DNA of 64,000 nucleotides from Epiperipatus broadwayi (GCA_028023455.1 JAQFVV010006505.1:496001-560000), one strand, 5' to 3'. Shown: positions 1 to 11,650, counted from the stretch's first letter. Notes: generated from the letters alone by a model not told the origin. Numbers and translations are program-made.

Positions 1-345
1 TTTCAGTTTCCATTCACCATTCCCTCTGAAACATCTTCCATTAAGGTATTCTTTTTTCTCAATTATGTCTAATCCAGATTCTGTTTCTAATTTCCTCAAT
101 TAATCTTTCTTCATTTACTTCAAAACTTCATCATTTGTTATTTTATCCACACAACTAATTTTATCCATTCTTCTACATAACCACATCTCAAAGGCTTCTG
201 AGAAAATCTTAATTTTATTACTTACTGTCCATGTTACCCAACCATACAATAGTATATTCCACACATTAAATAATTGAACTTTACCTCTCTTTTTACATGC
301 AAAATATATTTTGAGATACAGTTCAAACTCCACCTCATATTCTTA
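1..345 (-). pseudogene. LINE reverse-transcriptase C-terminal fragment
   Basis: Read on the minus strand, the segment encodes the tail of a non-LTR retrotransposon reverse transcriptase. Recognisable pieces are a degenerate version of the common 'LLYGSETWT' block, followed by 'AFEMWLCRRM' and 'KITNDEVL', which sit just after the RT fingers/palm in many invertebrate LINEs. The open part covers about 72 codons (115-333); the frame then breaks, and the element runs off the left edge of the window. The same protein block recurs on the plus strand at 2.6-3.4 kb, so this is a decayed family member rather than a host gene. Confidence 0.75.
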
Positions 346-950
346 AGACATATGAATAGAGAATTTTTTATTCATATATTTCAAGAAAGGATTTTTAAGT
401 ACATGTAAATATACATATAACTCACAGTTTTGTTGTGTATATAATTTACATATAATAATTAGTCAGCTATCGATTCTTATGGTTCAATTTATGTATGTTG
501 GATAAGTGATTGTTTGTCGTGGTCTTCACTTAATTCTAAACAGGGGTTTAATTATAATTCTGGTTGCTTTCAGATTTAGTATTATATATGAGGTAAAAGA
601 ACCATTTGCATAAAATGACTATTTGAAAAGTTATTGGTGTTTATGCACGAAAATTGTATTAGAAAAATACAACCTTTTTTTATTGCATCATAAATCAGAA
701 AAGTATAGTATTGTTTTTTTTTAATAAATAGCTTATTTTTACTGCATAATTTTGCCATCACAATCCAGCTCAATTGTTCCTATATAGTATATAGTTTAAC
801 CTTAAGAGCAAAAAAAAATGAATCAATTTTCAACTGATGGAAATAAAAAAAAATCTTAGTTAATTAAATGAAATTATTGTAATTAACCCATTATTTGGAT
901 GCTCAAATATTACACCATCTTAAATATTTGACTATATGATTACAAATAGT
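346..950. other. AT-rich interval, no feature recognised
   Basis: Only short ORFs that look random and A/T homopolymers are present. I see no protein similarity and no repeat shared with the rest of the window. Confidence 0.6.
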
Positions 951-953
951 ATA

Positions 954-1565
954 TTATCATCATCATCTGTATCATTTTCATCTATTATTGACCTACTACA
1001 GGATGAAGATCTCTCCAAGTTCAATCCATCTTTCTTATTTCATCCATCCATTTCACATGTGGTCTCTTTCTAGGTATCATATACCTACTCATATACCATC
1101 ATTTTCAACTATTATCAATCTACTGTAGGAGGAAGGTCTCTCCAAATTCAAGCCACTTCTCTGATCTCTAGCCCTGTCTTCTCCACACCATTCCAGTACA
1201 CTTTTTTATTTAATCCACCCAATTTCTGTATAGCCTTTTGCTAGGTCTTATATACATATATCAAGATCTTCATCAATTTCAACCATTATCAATTCATTGC
1301 ATGATGAGGGTCATTCCTTATTCAATCCATCTTCTCCAATTTCTAGCCTCTCTTCTCCACATCACACCAGCACAAATTCCTTAGTTCATCCATCCATCTC
1401 ACACATGGTCTTTTTCTAGATCTTTTACAATCTCTTGGAAACCCTTTTAAGATTTCAACTGTCCATCTGTTATCATCTCTTCTTGCAATATGTCCAGCCC
1501 AACTCCATTTCTGTTTCTTAATTCGTTCAATGATGTCAGTAATATCTGTTTGTTTTCTCATCCAT
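954..1565 (-). pseudogene. LINE 3' end with repeated terminal segment
   Basis: On the minus strand 1343-1561 encodes the 'WSWAGHIARRDDNRW' block and a basic 'KRSRKRP' stretch followed by 'RWMDEL', the standard C-terminus of a widespread invertebrate LINE reverse transcriptase. Next to it, 954-1340 holds about two further degenerate copies of the 3' terminal segment. They are recognised by repeated complements of 'ctgcaggatgaaggtctctccaag' and 'catgtggtctctttctaggt'. The ATCATC-rich end at 957-985 is the 3' terminal simple repeat also seen on the other copies of this family (26.4, 36.3, 40.7 and 55.2 kb). Confidence 0.8.
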
Positions 1566-2034
1566 GTATTTCGTTTTCAGTCTCTACTTGTAAGATTAAT
1601 GATGACGTAATCCAGTGACAGACATATTATAGGTGAAAAATTGAAAAACATTTTTAGATTTTTAAAAAGATTATTTTCACAATTATATTAACCTTTTATA
1701 TTTTAAAGTAATTCTTGACATCAAAATTTCATTCCATCTATCATAGTAGTCCTATTACAAAATCAAATATAATTTTCACACTTTTACTTGAAAATCAATA
1801 ATTAATGAACTTTTTATATCATCATCATTTATTTCTATTCAAAAATACCTGGTCTTTGTTAGTGAACAATTAATAATTCCACTTCTCCTTTCCTGATATT
1901 TAAATCATTTTATATAATCTTTATCAAAACACTACAAAAATATTTAAATATATTCATGAAAGATAAGTTTTCAAAAAACATTCTTAGTAATTAATAAATT
2001 ATATTAGATTCATCAAACTTACTTACAACTCACA
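1566..2034. other. AT-rich interval, no feature recognised
   Basis: No coding or repeat signal recognised between the LINE fragment and the foldback element. Confidence 0.6.
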
Positions 2035-2191
2035 ATATAGGGGATTTGAACTCAGACTTTCAAACACCTTTCAACTATCCACACTATCTCATATCACTGG
2101 TTCACATGTGTGTGATCATATGTATCAATGATATGAGATAGTGTGGATAGTTGAAAGATGCTTGGAAGTTTGAGTTCAAATCCCCTATATT
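2035..2191. repeat. Foldback K1 (made from family C ends)
   Basis: A near-perfect inverted repeat with arms of about 65-70 bp. The left arm contains 'ggggatttgaactcagac', 'tttcaactatccacactatctcat'-like sequence, and the right arm returns it in reverse complement, ending in 'tcaaatcccctatat'. The same end sequence occurs at the outer edge of family C hammerhead elements (for example 37.1, 38.3 and 61.6 kb). K1 therefore looks like two C ends joined tail to tail, with the ribozyme-containing middle lost. Confidence 0.8.
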
Positions 2192-2624
2192 TACAATTAG
2201 GTTCCAAATATATATAAAAAGTGCCTATATTTCAAATATTACAACTTACAAAGAATTTCCAAAACTGCTGCATTTTGTTCCAAAAACTCCTAAAAGATGG
2301 CGTTATAACAGCTCCTAATTTATTTATAATGACTTGTTTAGAGGCCATATTGTTTCTTAAATAAAAACAGAAGATGGTACCAGAAAGAGTTTATAAATCT
2401 CAAAACAAATAAAACTGACTTATGCAAACCAGAGTTATTTTATGGATTGTCTAGATAATAGAAAGATGATAATTATATTCACTGAGATTAATTAAACTAC
2501 GTAAATTGATAATGATATTATGTGATCTAGTTGTTGTCAAGTATTATGCCGGATGAATATAAATGTATTATGCTTAAAAAGATGTCAAACAAACCCATAA
2601 GCAGTATCCATTACATTTAGAGTG

Positions 2625-3420
2625 TGAGGAAGAGATATTAGTGGTTGAATAATAAAATTATCAGAATTGCAGAAGATGTAGCTCTTTTAACAGGATAAAA
2701 CATGTCTTCAGAATATGTTGGAGGAAGAACGTTTGGAATATAAAATGAAGACTAATGTTGAGAAGATTAAGTGTTTATGGATAGGGAGGAATGCAAATAG
2801 ACTTCAAATTGAAATCCACGATAACTTAGTTTACCAGGTAAAGGGATACAGATATATGAGTGAGGTTGGAAGATGTGGAGATGAAGTTAAAAGAAGAGTA
2901 GCATTGACAAAAGAGACAATTATTAAGAGAAAGAAAATATTTTGTGGATTTTTGAATAAAGAATTAAGAAAAAGATGTAGTATTGTATGGTCATAAAACA
3001 TGGACAATGAGTAATAAAATTAAGAACAGGTTGAAAGCCTTTGAGATGTGGTTATGGAGAAAAATGGGAAAATCAATTGGATGAATAAAATAACAAATAA
3101 AGAAGTGTTGAAAAAAGTAAATGAAGAAAGAAGATTGATTGAAGAAATTAAAAATAGAAACTGGATTGAACATATATTAAAAAGAAAGTATATAGCTTAA
3201 GGAAAGATATTTTGGAGGAAATCCATGCATTGAAACAAGAGGAAAGTATGGAAAATATTGACATTGCTGTATGATAAAGAGATAGAAAGAGTTATGTGGA
3301 AATGAAGAGCTGGGCAATGAAGAAAACAAAGGGGGGGGTGGATGAATTGGTGATGTGATTAGTCTCTGAACCTGTCCTCCATAGGACAGAATAGTATTGA
3401 TTATGATGATGATGACATCA
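2625..3420 (+). pseudogene. LINE reverse-transcriptase C-terminal fragment
   Basis: A plus-strand relic of a non-LTR retrotransposon polymerase. Around 2655-2700 a degraded 'FADDTALL' catalytic block can be read as 'IAEDVALL', so the second catalytic aspartate is lost. The open 2715-2996 segment follows with 'KMKTNVEKIKCLWIGRN' and 'EVGRCGDEVKRRVALTKE'. After a frameshift come 'KNRLKAFEMWLWRKM' and 'KEVLKKVNEERRLIEEI'. The element closes with a GATGATGATG tract near 3400. Several stops and frameshifts make it inactive. It is a closer paralogue of the 1-345 fragment than of the 1.3-kb one. Confidence 0.8.
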
Positions 3421-3593
3421 AAGAATGATTATGTATAATGAATACTATTATTTGAAACTGTTGATCATCATCATTAGCACTGATTATTTAGCAGTGAGTA
3501 TGAACTAACTTTAGAATTTTTCTGGTATAGCATATGTATTTAAAAAATAAGTGGCACAAACCAAACCATATATATATATATATTAGTATATAT

Positions 3594-3828
3594 AAACTAA
3601 AGAGTGTTCTAATAGTTCTAAACAAGCTTTTTTTAATGATAAATGCTACAAGAAAACGCATTTGTAATCTTTATCTATGATTGTTCCCATCCCCAGACTG
3701 GTTTCGAGCTATGGCTCTCTTCAGTGAGGAGCTAGGACAACAGATTGAAAATAACCAGCTCAAGCTAAGCATTTATCTAATAGTTTTTAAAAAGGTTTGT
3801 TTCGAGCTATTAGCACGCTCTTTAGTTT
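3594..3828. mobile_element. Family B hammerhead element B1
   Basis: A short element with imperfect terminal inverted repeats of about 60 bp. The left end starts 'aaactaaagagtgttctaat' and the right end reads back as 'aaactaaagagcgtgctaat'. The interior contains a hammerhead motif on the minus strand. Related B copies lie at 53.7 and 60.3 kb. There is no coding capacity. It is probably non-autonomous. Confidence 0.75.
3681..3740 (-). ncRNA. Type I hammerhead ribozyme, family B, best-preserved core
   Basis: On the minus strand: inner stem I strand CCUCA, core CUGAAGA, stem II GAGC-CAUA-GCUC (four Watson-Crick pairs including the canonical G10.1-C11.1), core GAAA, stem III of C with loop CA, cleavage triplet GUC, then UGGGG pairing with CCUCA. 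Beyond an internal loop, UUGU/ACAA and CC/GG extend stem I. All conserved core positions are present, so this copy is predicted to be catalytically competent if transcribed. Confidence 0.82.
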
Positions 3829-4401
3829 ACACATTTATAAATGCAAGCTATATAAGTCATATGATATATGATTATATATATATATCACATAGATTTCAAG
3901 TAGCTAGTAAAAAAAAAGTAAGTTTGTTACATTGCACATTAGATTAAAATTAGTGAAATAGTAAGAATGATTAAATGTTGTATTAAATAAGCTTTTTATA
4001 TGTCAAAAATAAATTTTATAAATATATGTGTATTTTGTATAAAAATTTAACTTTTTAGTTTTAAGTGATTTTTTTTTTCTATATTATTCAGAATTTTTTT
4101 TTTTTTAAAAAAAAAAACAAAATCAATAAATGTAATCCCTTTATTGAACTAATAGATAAACATTTCTTGGAATTTATATTAAATTACAACAAATTCGAAA
4201 GATAAAATAAAATAATTTAAAATAAAGATTAACATATAAATTAAAACCAAATTAGATAGGGAAGCCTCTAATAATTAGTTTAATTTCTACATTGATTAAT
4301 TAAACTCAAAAAAATGGTAGCAATTTTTTTTTTAATCTGTTACATTATATTATCAGTTTCAAAAGAAATTGATCTGATATTTATTTATAATCTTGTTATG
4401 T
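3829..4401. other. AT-rich interval
   Basis: Homopolymer-rich sequence without a recognisable gene or repeat. Confidence 0.6.
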
Positions 4402-4552
4402 TGAGGCTATAACCTCGATAATATGCGTGTAAAATGCGATAGTAGGGACCTCTACAGGTGTTTTAACCACAAAATGTAAGCTTGTAGTTAAAACACCTGT
4501 AGAGGTCCCTACTATCGCATTTTACACGCATATTATCGAGGTTATAGCCTCA
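4402..4552. repeat. Foldback J1
   Basis: A nearly perfect palindrome. The left arm runs 'tgaggctataacctcgataa' through 'gtagggacctctacaggtg', and the right arm is its reverse complement, with arms near 68 bp around a 12-15 bp centre. Two further members of the family are at 9.56 and 45.24 kb. No coding capacity; MITE-like. Confidence 0.85.
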
Positions 4553-4634
4553 GTAAATATTACTCACGCAATCAATGTGCATTTAATAAATTTATAATTA
4601 CAATCTTGTTATGCATAACTTTTACTAATTTTAC

Positions 4635-4940
4635 TATAGCTATTATTATTAGAAGGCATTTGAACTCAGACATTCAAGCTCTTTATATCTACCCACTCCA
4701 TCTTATACTACTGATACACATGACTACATACAATGTGGAAAAGATAAATGATTTTCAATGTACATATTTCATGCTGAACCAGCTCTCATCATTTGGTCCA
4801 GACCACCATTTGCCACACCTGTATGCAATCAGTGTTAAGCTTACATTAAGATAGCAAATCTTTAAACTGTAATGGACAAGCTTCAATCCTCTTCACTCTC
4901 CAACTCTTCAGTCATTCATTTCATTGAAAATCTGATAACG
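4635..4940 (-). mobile_element. Family C element C1 (partial)
   Basis: This segment shares the full family C order: an outer end with 'tttgaactcaga', the ribozyme region, an 'aatggacaagcttcaatc' segment and 'ctctccaactcttcagtcat'. It is a single, incomplete monomer. The B-box-like GTTCAAAT in the outer end could be a coincidence or a remnant of a tRNA-like promoter. Confidence 0.75.
4749..4810 (-). ncRNA. Hammerhead motif, family C, core mutated
   Basis: On the minus strand, stem I strand CCAA is followed by AUGAUGA (core C3 changed to A), then stem II with loop GGUUC, GAAA and a short AU-rich stem III. The essential cytosine at the start of the core is missing, so self-cleavage is unlikely. 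Confidence 0.6.
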
Positions 4941-5724
4941 GAACACCCTTATTCTATATTGTATCTCTTTTGTTAGAAGTGATTTTTATTTGTTACCATG
5001 CTTGTATCTATTATTTGATTGATTCTACGAAATTCTGAATGTATTTTATGCAGATTAACAAGAATTAATATTTTTTCAAGTGAAGTTTGACATAAATGGA
5101 CTATCTAAATGAGTTCATTTTATTGTGGAAATAAGTTTCATAAAGAAATCTCCTTTAAAAACAAACAGAAAGCTTTCAAATGTGAGGCTGACTGATAGGT
5201 TCACTGTGGAAAAAGAGCTGACTTCATATAGAATGGTCTTGAAGAATAACTAAACCATAAACTAATGAATACTCATTCATATATCAACCATGACAAAAAG
5301 AACAAATCTTCAAAAATTTGCAGAAATCTTGACTTTGTCTTAAATACAGCTGTATTATCTAGAAGAATATACATGAAAAATTAAGGAACTGTAATAAGAT
5401 ATGCAAATCATCCACTTTATCTGAACAGAGAGCTCTGAAAAAAAATATAAAGAAAAATATTTAAGTAAAGTTACGCAATATGGATTTTTTCCCATCTTTG
5501 AATTTGTAATTCAAATTTGCATGCATTTGTTTACCTGCATATTGAACTGGTTTCTTTCTTCATTATAACTTAATGCTAAGTACACTTTCAATAAAATCCA
5601 CCATAATCAAAGCTATGATTACGTTGAACTTCACCAACAGTGCACCTAGCATTAGGTTATAAAGAAGAAACCACCTAAATATACAGAAGAACAAATGTTT
5701 AAAATTTGAATTAAGTAAAGCTAT

Positions 5725-6180
5725 ATTTATATGTTGGTCTATTTCCATCATCTAATATGAGTATTGAATGTCTTTAGAAAAATTTAACTTTATTTAAATA
5801 TTTATTCCCCCTCTTCTTCAGGTGTTTATGGCTTGACTAGTGACAGTACTAGCATAGGAATTGAACCTGGACTCTTACTGAGCCAGTGTTAACTTACTCA
5901 AGAATACAAGAATCCAGGTTCAATTTTCATGATAGTGTCATTAGTTAGGCCAGCAATACCTGAAAAAAAGGGAAAAATAATACCTCTCGAAACATTGTCC
6001 ATATACTAACCTGTTTGATGTTACTATTACTAACAGTTGAATGTATTTGGAATATTTAAATAAAGTTACATTTTTCTAAAGACCTTCAATATTCATGGTA
6101 GATGATGGAAATAGTCCACTATATAAATACAATTAAAACACCATCATCACAAACCTTCAAGAAAACACTAAGGAAAGCTA
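5725..6180. mobile_element. Family D inverted-pair element D1
   Basis: Two inverted arms of a PLE-like terminal repeat. The right arm carries a hammerhead-like motif followed by 'catatactaacctgttt', a 'ttactaacagttgaatgtatt' segment and the conserved end 'ccatcatcacaaaccttcaag'. The left arm is truncated and keeps only the 5' half of the core (minus-strand CUGAAGAAGAGG at about 5811-5822). A second inner inverted repeat ('attgaacctgga'/'tccaggttcaat') lies at the centre. Relatives are at 26.06-26.10 (short fragment), 47.9, 48.95 and 57.96 kb. Confidence 0.65.
5941..6011 (+). ncRNA. Hammerhead-like motif, family D
   Basis: CUGAAAA (G8 changed to A) at 5960, a long stem II with CCUCUC on its 3' side, GAAAC at 5989, loop AUU and GUC at 5997. 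GUUAG upstream pairs with CUAAC downstream to close stem I. The truncated left arm keeps the CUGAAGA version, suggesting that the family consensus core was intact. Confidence 0.55.
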
Positions 6181-8063
6181 TTGCTTGTGGGAAATTTTTA
6201 AATACTGACTCTCAAATACAAAATGCCAAACTTGTCCTCAATATTAGGTAATAATTTTTAAAATCATTTCAAAGTTTATAAACTTTTGTGAGGTTTGTAT
6301 AAATTTCAAATAAACGTTTTCTTTATTTCACCTGCAAAGATGTGACTATTATAATATTTTTATTTATTTCTAAATTGTTTGATATAATTTTAGGTTGAAA
6401 TAATAAGTAAGTTTATACGTGTTAATGAATTAATGAATATTAAATTAATTTAATAAATTAATTAAGTAAAATTTCTTGATTGTTAACCCTTATAATGAGA
6501 GAGCAAACTTTTGTGGCTGAAATTAGTTTTCTTTCCCATCATGAATTAAATATTTGAAGATTAATATGTTAGTTCAGCTTATAAAGATAACTCAATGTTC
6601 CAGGTTTAAAACATAAGTAATGAGACATATATTTTAGGGTATGAATAGCTTTTTAATAGAATACACACAATTAATGGAATAAAGTTTAAGGATAAAATTA
6701 CTTAGAGTAGGTACTTATATTTTGATAAGGGAAGAGAAAATAATTAATATGTATGTGAGTTCATAAAAATAAATAGTTGAAATCAACAATCAATAATAAC
6801 GTTTATGCTTATTAAATATGAGAATATTGTTGTAGGACCAAAGAATATAAAAAGGCAGGAACTTGTTGGTAACATATTGAAGCGAATATGAGGATATGCA
6901 TATGTAGTATTGTTTAACAGAAAATAAGTTTCAATTTACAAATTAAAAGTTTGGGATTGGATCCTAGATCTTACAAAATAAATTATATCGGATATGTACA
7001 TCCAATCACTTGAGGGCGCCACCAAACTATTCTACCAATTTGGAAAATTTATTTTCTGTGAATGAATGAATATATTTATGATAATCTGGACATATTTTGA
7101 TATAATAATTGCACTTGACGCTAGCTCTGCTTAGAGTATGAGGTATATAACTAGTAAGCACTTAATAGACAGATGACAGCAATAATGGCAGGAAAATTTA
7201 AATAATCAAAATAATATTTATTAATTACAAAAATGGAAATGTAACACATAAGAAACAAAAAAATCAATAAATTTAAAATCTATTAACTTCAATTATGGAT
7301 GGTTTTATTAACTAAATGACCAAAACATAGTTTATTATTGTCCGATATTCAATTAAGAAATTTTAATTATCTTTTTACTTCAATAATTCTTTAAACGAAA
7401 GTGCAACCACTTTAACGATATAATATCAAAATCAAAACTTTTGAACTTAATTAATTTAGAACGTATATTTTGTTTTATACTAATATGTGTGCCAATCCTA
7501 TTCAAAATAATCAGTCTAAAATGAATAATATAAAAGTAATAAATGAGGTACGTGTTACTATTCATATACCAAACTCTACAATAATAACCCTTACAGCCCT
7601 ACTATGATAAATAATACGGTAGTTCTCATTTTATGAGAGGATATCAGAGACTTGGCCGACAGAGGCTCAGAAAGCTTCACACTGACTATAGTAGTGATAA
7701 AATGGAAAGCACTGGTAGCCATACTAAAGCTTGACCAGGATGAGATAAAGGCAGATTGCTATTCCAAAAAATTACATTAAAATTATACATATCACTCTTT
7801 GGACAGAGACGTAGCTGCACAAAACAATGATAAGGAAAGTTCTGATAAGTCTTGTAAATTATAAAGGTGGACAATTATTTATCTCACATACTCAACTCTC
7901 TAATAACCTACTAATAAAATAATACAACAAACGCACTCATTAAGTTAAGGTCAATTGCACAAACCAAATATTTAAAGAAGTAAACTGTCTCATAAAGCAA
8001 ACGATTCATAAATGTATATTTGTATATAATACTTAACTAAAGTCATTAAACAACTTTTATTTT
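6181..8063. other. Mostly unannotated AT-rich interval
   Basis: No gene recognised. At 6953-7035 a short segment with 'gattggatcc' and 'gagggcgccacc' resembles the tRNA-like sequence at 18.36-18.47 kb and could be an old SINE, but support is weak. 7565-7880 is slightly less AT-rich and unrecognised. Confidence 0.5.
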
Positions 8064-8168
8064 TCATATGTCAGAGCATCCGGCTGGGAAGCGAACCCGC
8101 GACAACTGTCTGCAAGCAATTGCTTGTTTGCAAGGCGGCTGTGCTGATCTCTCGGCTACCAACGCTTG
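8064..8168 (-). mobile_element. tRNA-derived SINE
   Basis: On the minus strand the head reads 'gcgttggtagccgagagatc' (a tRNA-Leu/Ser-like A-box region) and further on 'gggttcgcttccc' (B box, GGTTCGANTCC-like), ending in 'ctgacatatgaaaa'. The spacing and boxes match a pol III tRNA promoter. Seven other copies occur in the window (10.3, 24.5, 24.65, 25.9, 42.6, 55.8, 56.5 kb). Confidence 0.8.
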
Positions 8169-9087
8169 ACATTAAAAAACTTTCTAAAGAGTTAATTAGA
8201 ATAATGGAGACTCAAAAGAAGTAATTCTCCAGTTACAACAATAAACTGTATCTATTTCTTAAAAAAACATTATAAGTAATGATTTATAAATGAGTATTTA
8301 TATAAAATACATGACTAAAGTAATGGGGGAAAAAATTTGAAGAGTTAATTACTAAAATAAAAATAAACTAATAACTCATCCATAAAAGTTAATTAATAAA
8401 AAGCATAAAATATTATATTAACTATACATATTAGTTATAAAGTTGCTTAGCACAAAAGTGATTTCATACTAAACATATAAGCTTATCAAACTACAATAAC
8501 TAAAGACTAGATTACTGGATATAAAGTTCCCATATTTTACCAGGAGCCGTTTATGCTGTAGACTTTTGATTTTGGAAGTACGTATGTTTATTGAGGGTTC
8601 AAATGACTGGAGTCATTCCTTTAGTGGGTAGTTGAAGGAGAAGATTCAATGTTCAGGTTGGTGATTAATGAAACAGCAGATCAGTTGGTTCTGTAGTTTA
8701 TACCATAATGGGAATTGGATTTATGCCAGAAGACATGAATAGCCTTTAGCCCACATACTATCAATGAAAACACTGGAAACAGTTGATTCTTTCATTTTTC
8801 TGGTGATTGCTTGCTTTCTTTTAAATGGACCACATATCACATGGTGATTGCAGGTAACCAGTGTAGAATCTTCTTTGGAAAATTTAGTAGTGACGAGTGG
8901 GTAATGTAACTGGAACTTTTAATCACAAAAAAATAGATAATAATACTAATCCATGTTCATTAAAGAATTGAAGAAAAGTGAATAGGGAATGAATGCACTA
9001 AATTTTTTTAGCTTACATATGTCTCCAGCTGTTTTCTTGGAAACATCTACAATATATTAATTAAAAATAACTCCAGGTAAGCTAGTA
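8169..9087. other. Unannotated interval
   Basis: 8520-8900 has a more balanced base composition than its surroundings, but no protein or repeat could be recognised. Confidence 0.5.
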
Positions 9088-9294
9088 CAGCGGTTCTCAA
9101 CCTGTAGGTCACGACCCCTGTGAGGGTTGAACAACCCTTTCAAAGGGGTCACCTAAGACCATTGGAAAACACATATTTTCAATTCATAATAGTAGCAAAG
9201 TTACGGTTATGAAGTAACAACAAAAATAATTTTAAGTTTGGGGTCACCACAACATAAAGAACTGTATTAAAGGGTCATTGCATGAAAGCCACTG
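9088..9294 (+). mobile_element. SPIN-like hAT non-autonomous DNA transposon
   Basis: Starts with 'cagcggttctcaacctg' and continues through 'aggtcacgacccctg', 'cctaagaccattggaaaaca', 'gttatgaagtaac' and 'gggtcaccacaacat' to an eroded right end '...ccactg'. This order matches what I know of the SPIN (Space Invaders) family of hAT MITEs, reported from tetrapods and some invertebrates and attributed to horizontal transfer. Flanking 8-mers 'agctagta' and 'atctaata' agree at 6 of 8 positions, consistent with an aged 8-bp hAT target duplication. It is 207 bp long and has no transposase. Confidence 0.8.
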
Positions 9295-9557
9295 ATCTAA
9301 TATTTTTAACTACTAATTAAATTCTTCCCATTCCAAACTAATTAGTTTTATTACAATGCTTAACTTTTTATTACAACAGATTAAAATTAAAACGTTGTAG
9401 ATTAGGCAACGTTCTACAAAGTTTTAAGATAGTCTTATACAAAAGGTAAGGAATTCATTTTAAAAGTTTGCTTTTTTAAAAAGAAAAATTTGATATTTGT
9501 TTAATTAAATAAAATTATTATAATTATAAATTTTATTAAATGCACATTATTATATTA

Positions 9558-9774
9558 AGTAATATTTACTAAGGCTGTAACCTTATGAATAAGCGTCTGA
9601 AAAATTCAAAGGTAGGGACATCTACAAGGCTTAGCCACAAGCTTATGCTCAGAAGAAAAGAGGATTTCCCTCTTTTCTTCTGAGCGTAAGCTTGTGGCTA
9701 AGACCTGTAGAGGTCCCTACCTTCAAATTTTTCAGATGCTTATTCATAAGGTTACAGCCTTAGTAAATATTACT
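9558..9774. repeat. Foldback J2
   Basis: A long inverted repeat with arms of about 105 bp around 'atttcc'. The ends are 'agtaatatttactaaggctg' and its complement, and internal arm sequence shares 'gtagggac.tctaca' with J1 and J3. It is the most complete J element. I see no clear target duplication. Confidence 0.85.
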
Positions 9775-10295
9775 TATGAAATTATTATATTATTTGTATG
9801 TGGGTGTGTGTGTGATCCCACTTTTACAATACATGTCTAATAAAAAAAAAATGGTAAAATTTTGAAATAAATATACAAACAGAAATTTTAGTGGAATTCT
9901 CCACAAATACATAATATATGAGATGTAGCAAGCATCCATCTCTATATATTATTTCAAATTTGCGAATGGTTGTTTTGTCTGTATATTGAAGTGGTTTCTT
10001 TCTTTTTTATAATGAAAAAAGAACCATTTTAATATACAGAAGAATAAATATTTGGTAATTTGAATTACAAATATAAACAAAGGAAAAATCAATATTATAT
10101 ATTAATTATATATTCATATTGTATAGAAACTATTTAGTGATATGGCGATAAAGTATACCATTAGTTAATTAATAATAATTTCCACCTCAGTTAGTTATAT
10201 ATTTTAATCGTAATTTCTAGATCTTATTATTGGTATTTGTTCTTAATTATTTAGATATTCACTGAGGTGATAAATATAGGCAACAAGCACCATAG

Positions 10296-10392
10296 CGTTG
10301 TTAGCCGAGAGGTCATCGCAGCCATCTTGCAAGCAAGTAGTTGGTTGCAGACGGTTGTGGGTTCACGTCCCGGCTGATGCTATGACATATGA
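10296..10392 (+). mobile_element. tRNA-derived SINE
   Basis: Plus-strand copy: 'gcgttgttagccgagaggtc' head, B-box-like 'gggttcacgtcccgg', then 'gctatgacatatg' followed by an A-rich tail. Same family as 8.06 kb. Confidence 0.85.
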
Positions 10393-11144
10393 AAAAAAAA
10401 AATACATGGGAATGATTATTGTAGATTATATGATCTGAATCCATGGTGTGTCCATTATGACTGACTGTGATAAACGTTTTACAATGTTAGGTCATGGAGT
10501 GACATTTTATGCACATAACATCTGAGATGGTATTTGTACGTAAAACCAATTGAATATTGATGGATATTATTATATGGTCCATGATATACTTCAGATTTTG
10601 TTATTTACTTATATGTTCACAATATTATGGTATTGATATTATTGGTTCTCAGTATCAAACTCTGATTTTAACACTTGGAATTTCAGGAATATTACATTAT
10701 AGAAAGGTAATGATAAAACTGTATCTTACTAATTAATAAATTTCACATTATTTTTTAATAGAATGTTATTAACGTGGAACAAAATGTTTATTTATCTATT
10801 TATTTTGCCATCAAACAATTGTCTTATAAACTTATTTTATGCAGGCATTGAATTTATTATTATGAATAAAGAAAAAGTAGGATCAATTCATTTAAACATG
10901 GACATTTATCAGAAGCCTCTTAGGTCTCCCAGATCTATGACATACAAATGGTAATATCATTTGAGGGAGCTATAAAAACTTACAGGCAAAAGATTTTATT
11001 AAAAGTTTAGATGAACAAAGAATAAAATTGAAATTATAATTTGCTGATACTTGAATAAGGAATGGCTTGTGATGATGATTAAAGCATTTATCCAGATTTT
11101 TAAAAAAAGAAAAATACTGGTACAAATAAGTATTTGATAATGTG
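10393..11144. other. Unannotated interval
   Basis: Contains a 63-codon ORF (10763-10954) with no recognisable domain. It is most likely chance. Confidence 0.5.
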
Positions 11145-11650
11145 ATGTGATGCAGTGTGACCTCCTTATACAGAATCAGGAATCTCTCGGCAACTATGCT
11201 CAGAGAAACCTGTTAGCCACTTTACCTTCTCTTTTCATTCCCCACCCTATATTTTCCCATATTCTGCTCTCATTTCCACAACATAATCTTTGTCAGCTCC
11301 ATGACTTTTATATCTAAATCCCTCTTAACTTTTCCCAAACCCAGCATAAAAAATCAATAATCCACTTTCTGCATAATCACTTTCCTTATATTTATTCTTC
11401 CACAACTTTATTATTTGTATTATTTTTACTTTCAGGCATTTACATTCAATTAACAGATACCTAATATTTTCTATACCTTCCTTACACAACTTGCAGACTA
11501 AATCACCCATGTTTATCTATTTGTGTATAATCTCCTGTTGCTAAAGATCCTGTTCGAGTCTTAAACAGTAAACTACTTTCCTTGCTATTATCATAAATTA
11601 ACTCACATCCAATATTTTATTTACTTTGTAATGGGGTACCCTATCCGTGA
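11145..11650 (-). pseudogene. LINE C-terminal zinc-finger fragment
   Basis: On the minus strand 11325-11510 encodes 'CKLCKEGIENIRYLLIECK', the Cys-x2-Cys...Cys zinc-binding block found at the C-terminus of many non-LTR retrotransposon polymerases; the usual histidine is replaced by tyrosine here. Two more copies are at 46.8 and 50.2 kb, and the 46.8-kb copy reads 'IQHLLIKC', which restores the His. All three share 'gaatctctc.gc.actac' and 'agagaaacctgttagccac' near the 3' end. This is a different LINE lineage from the 'WAGHIARRDDNRW' one, or a different part of it. Confidence 0.7.

Noticed and set aside
8520-8900. Possible exon because of more balanced composition
   Set aside because: All frames have early stops and no family is recognisable.
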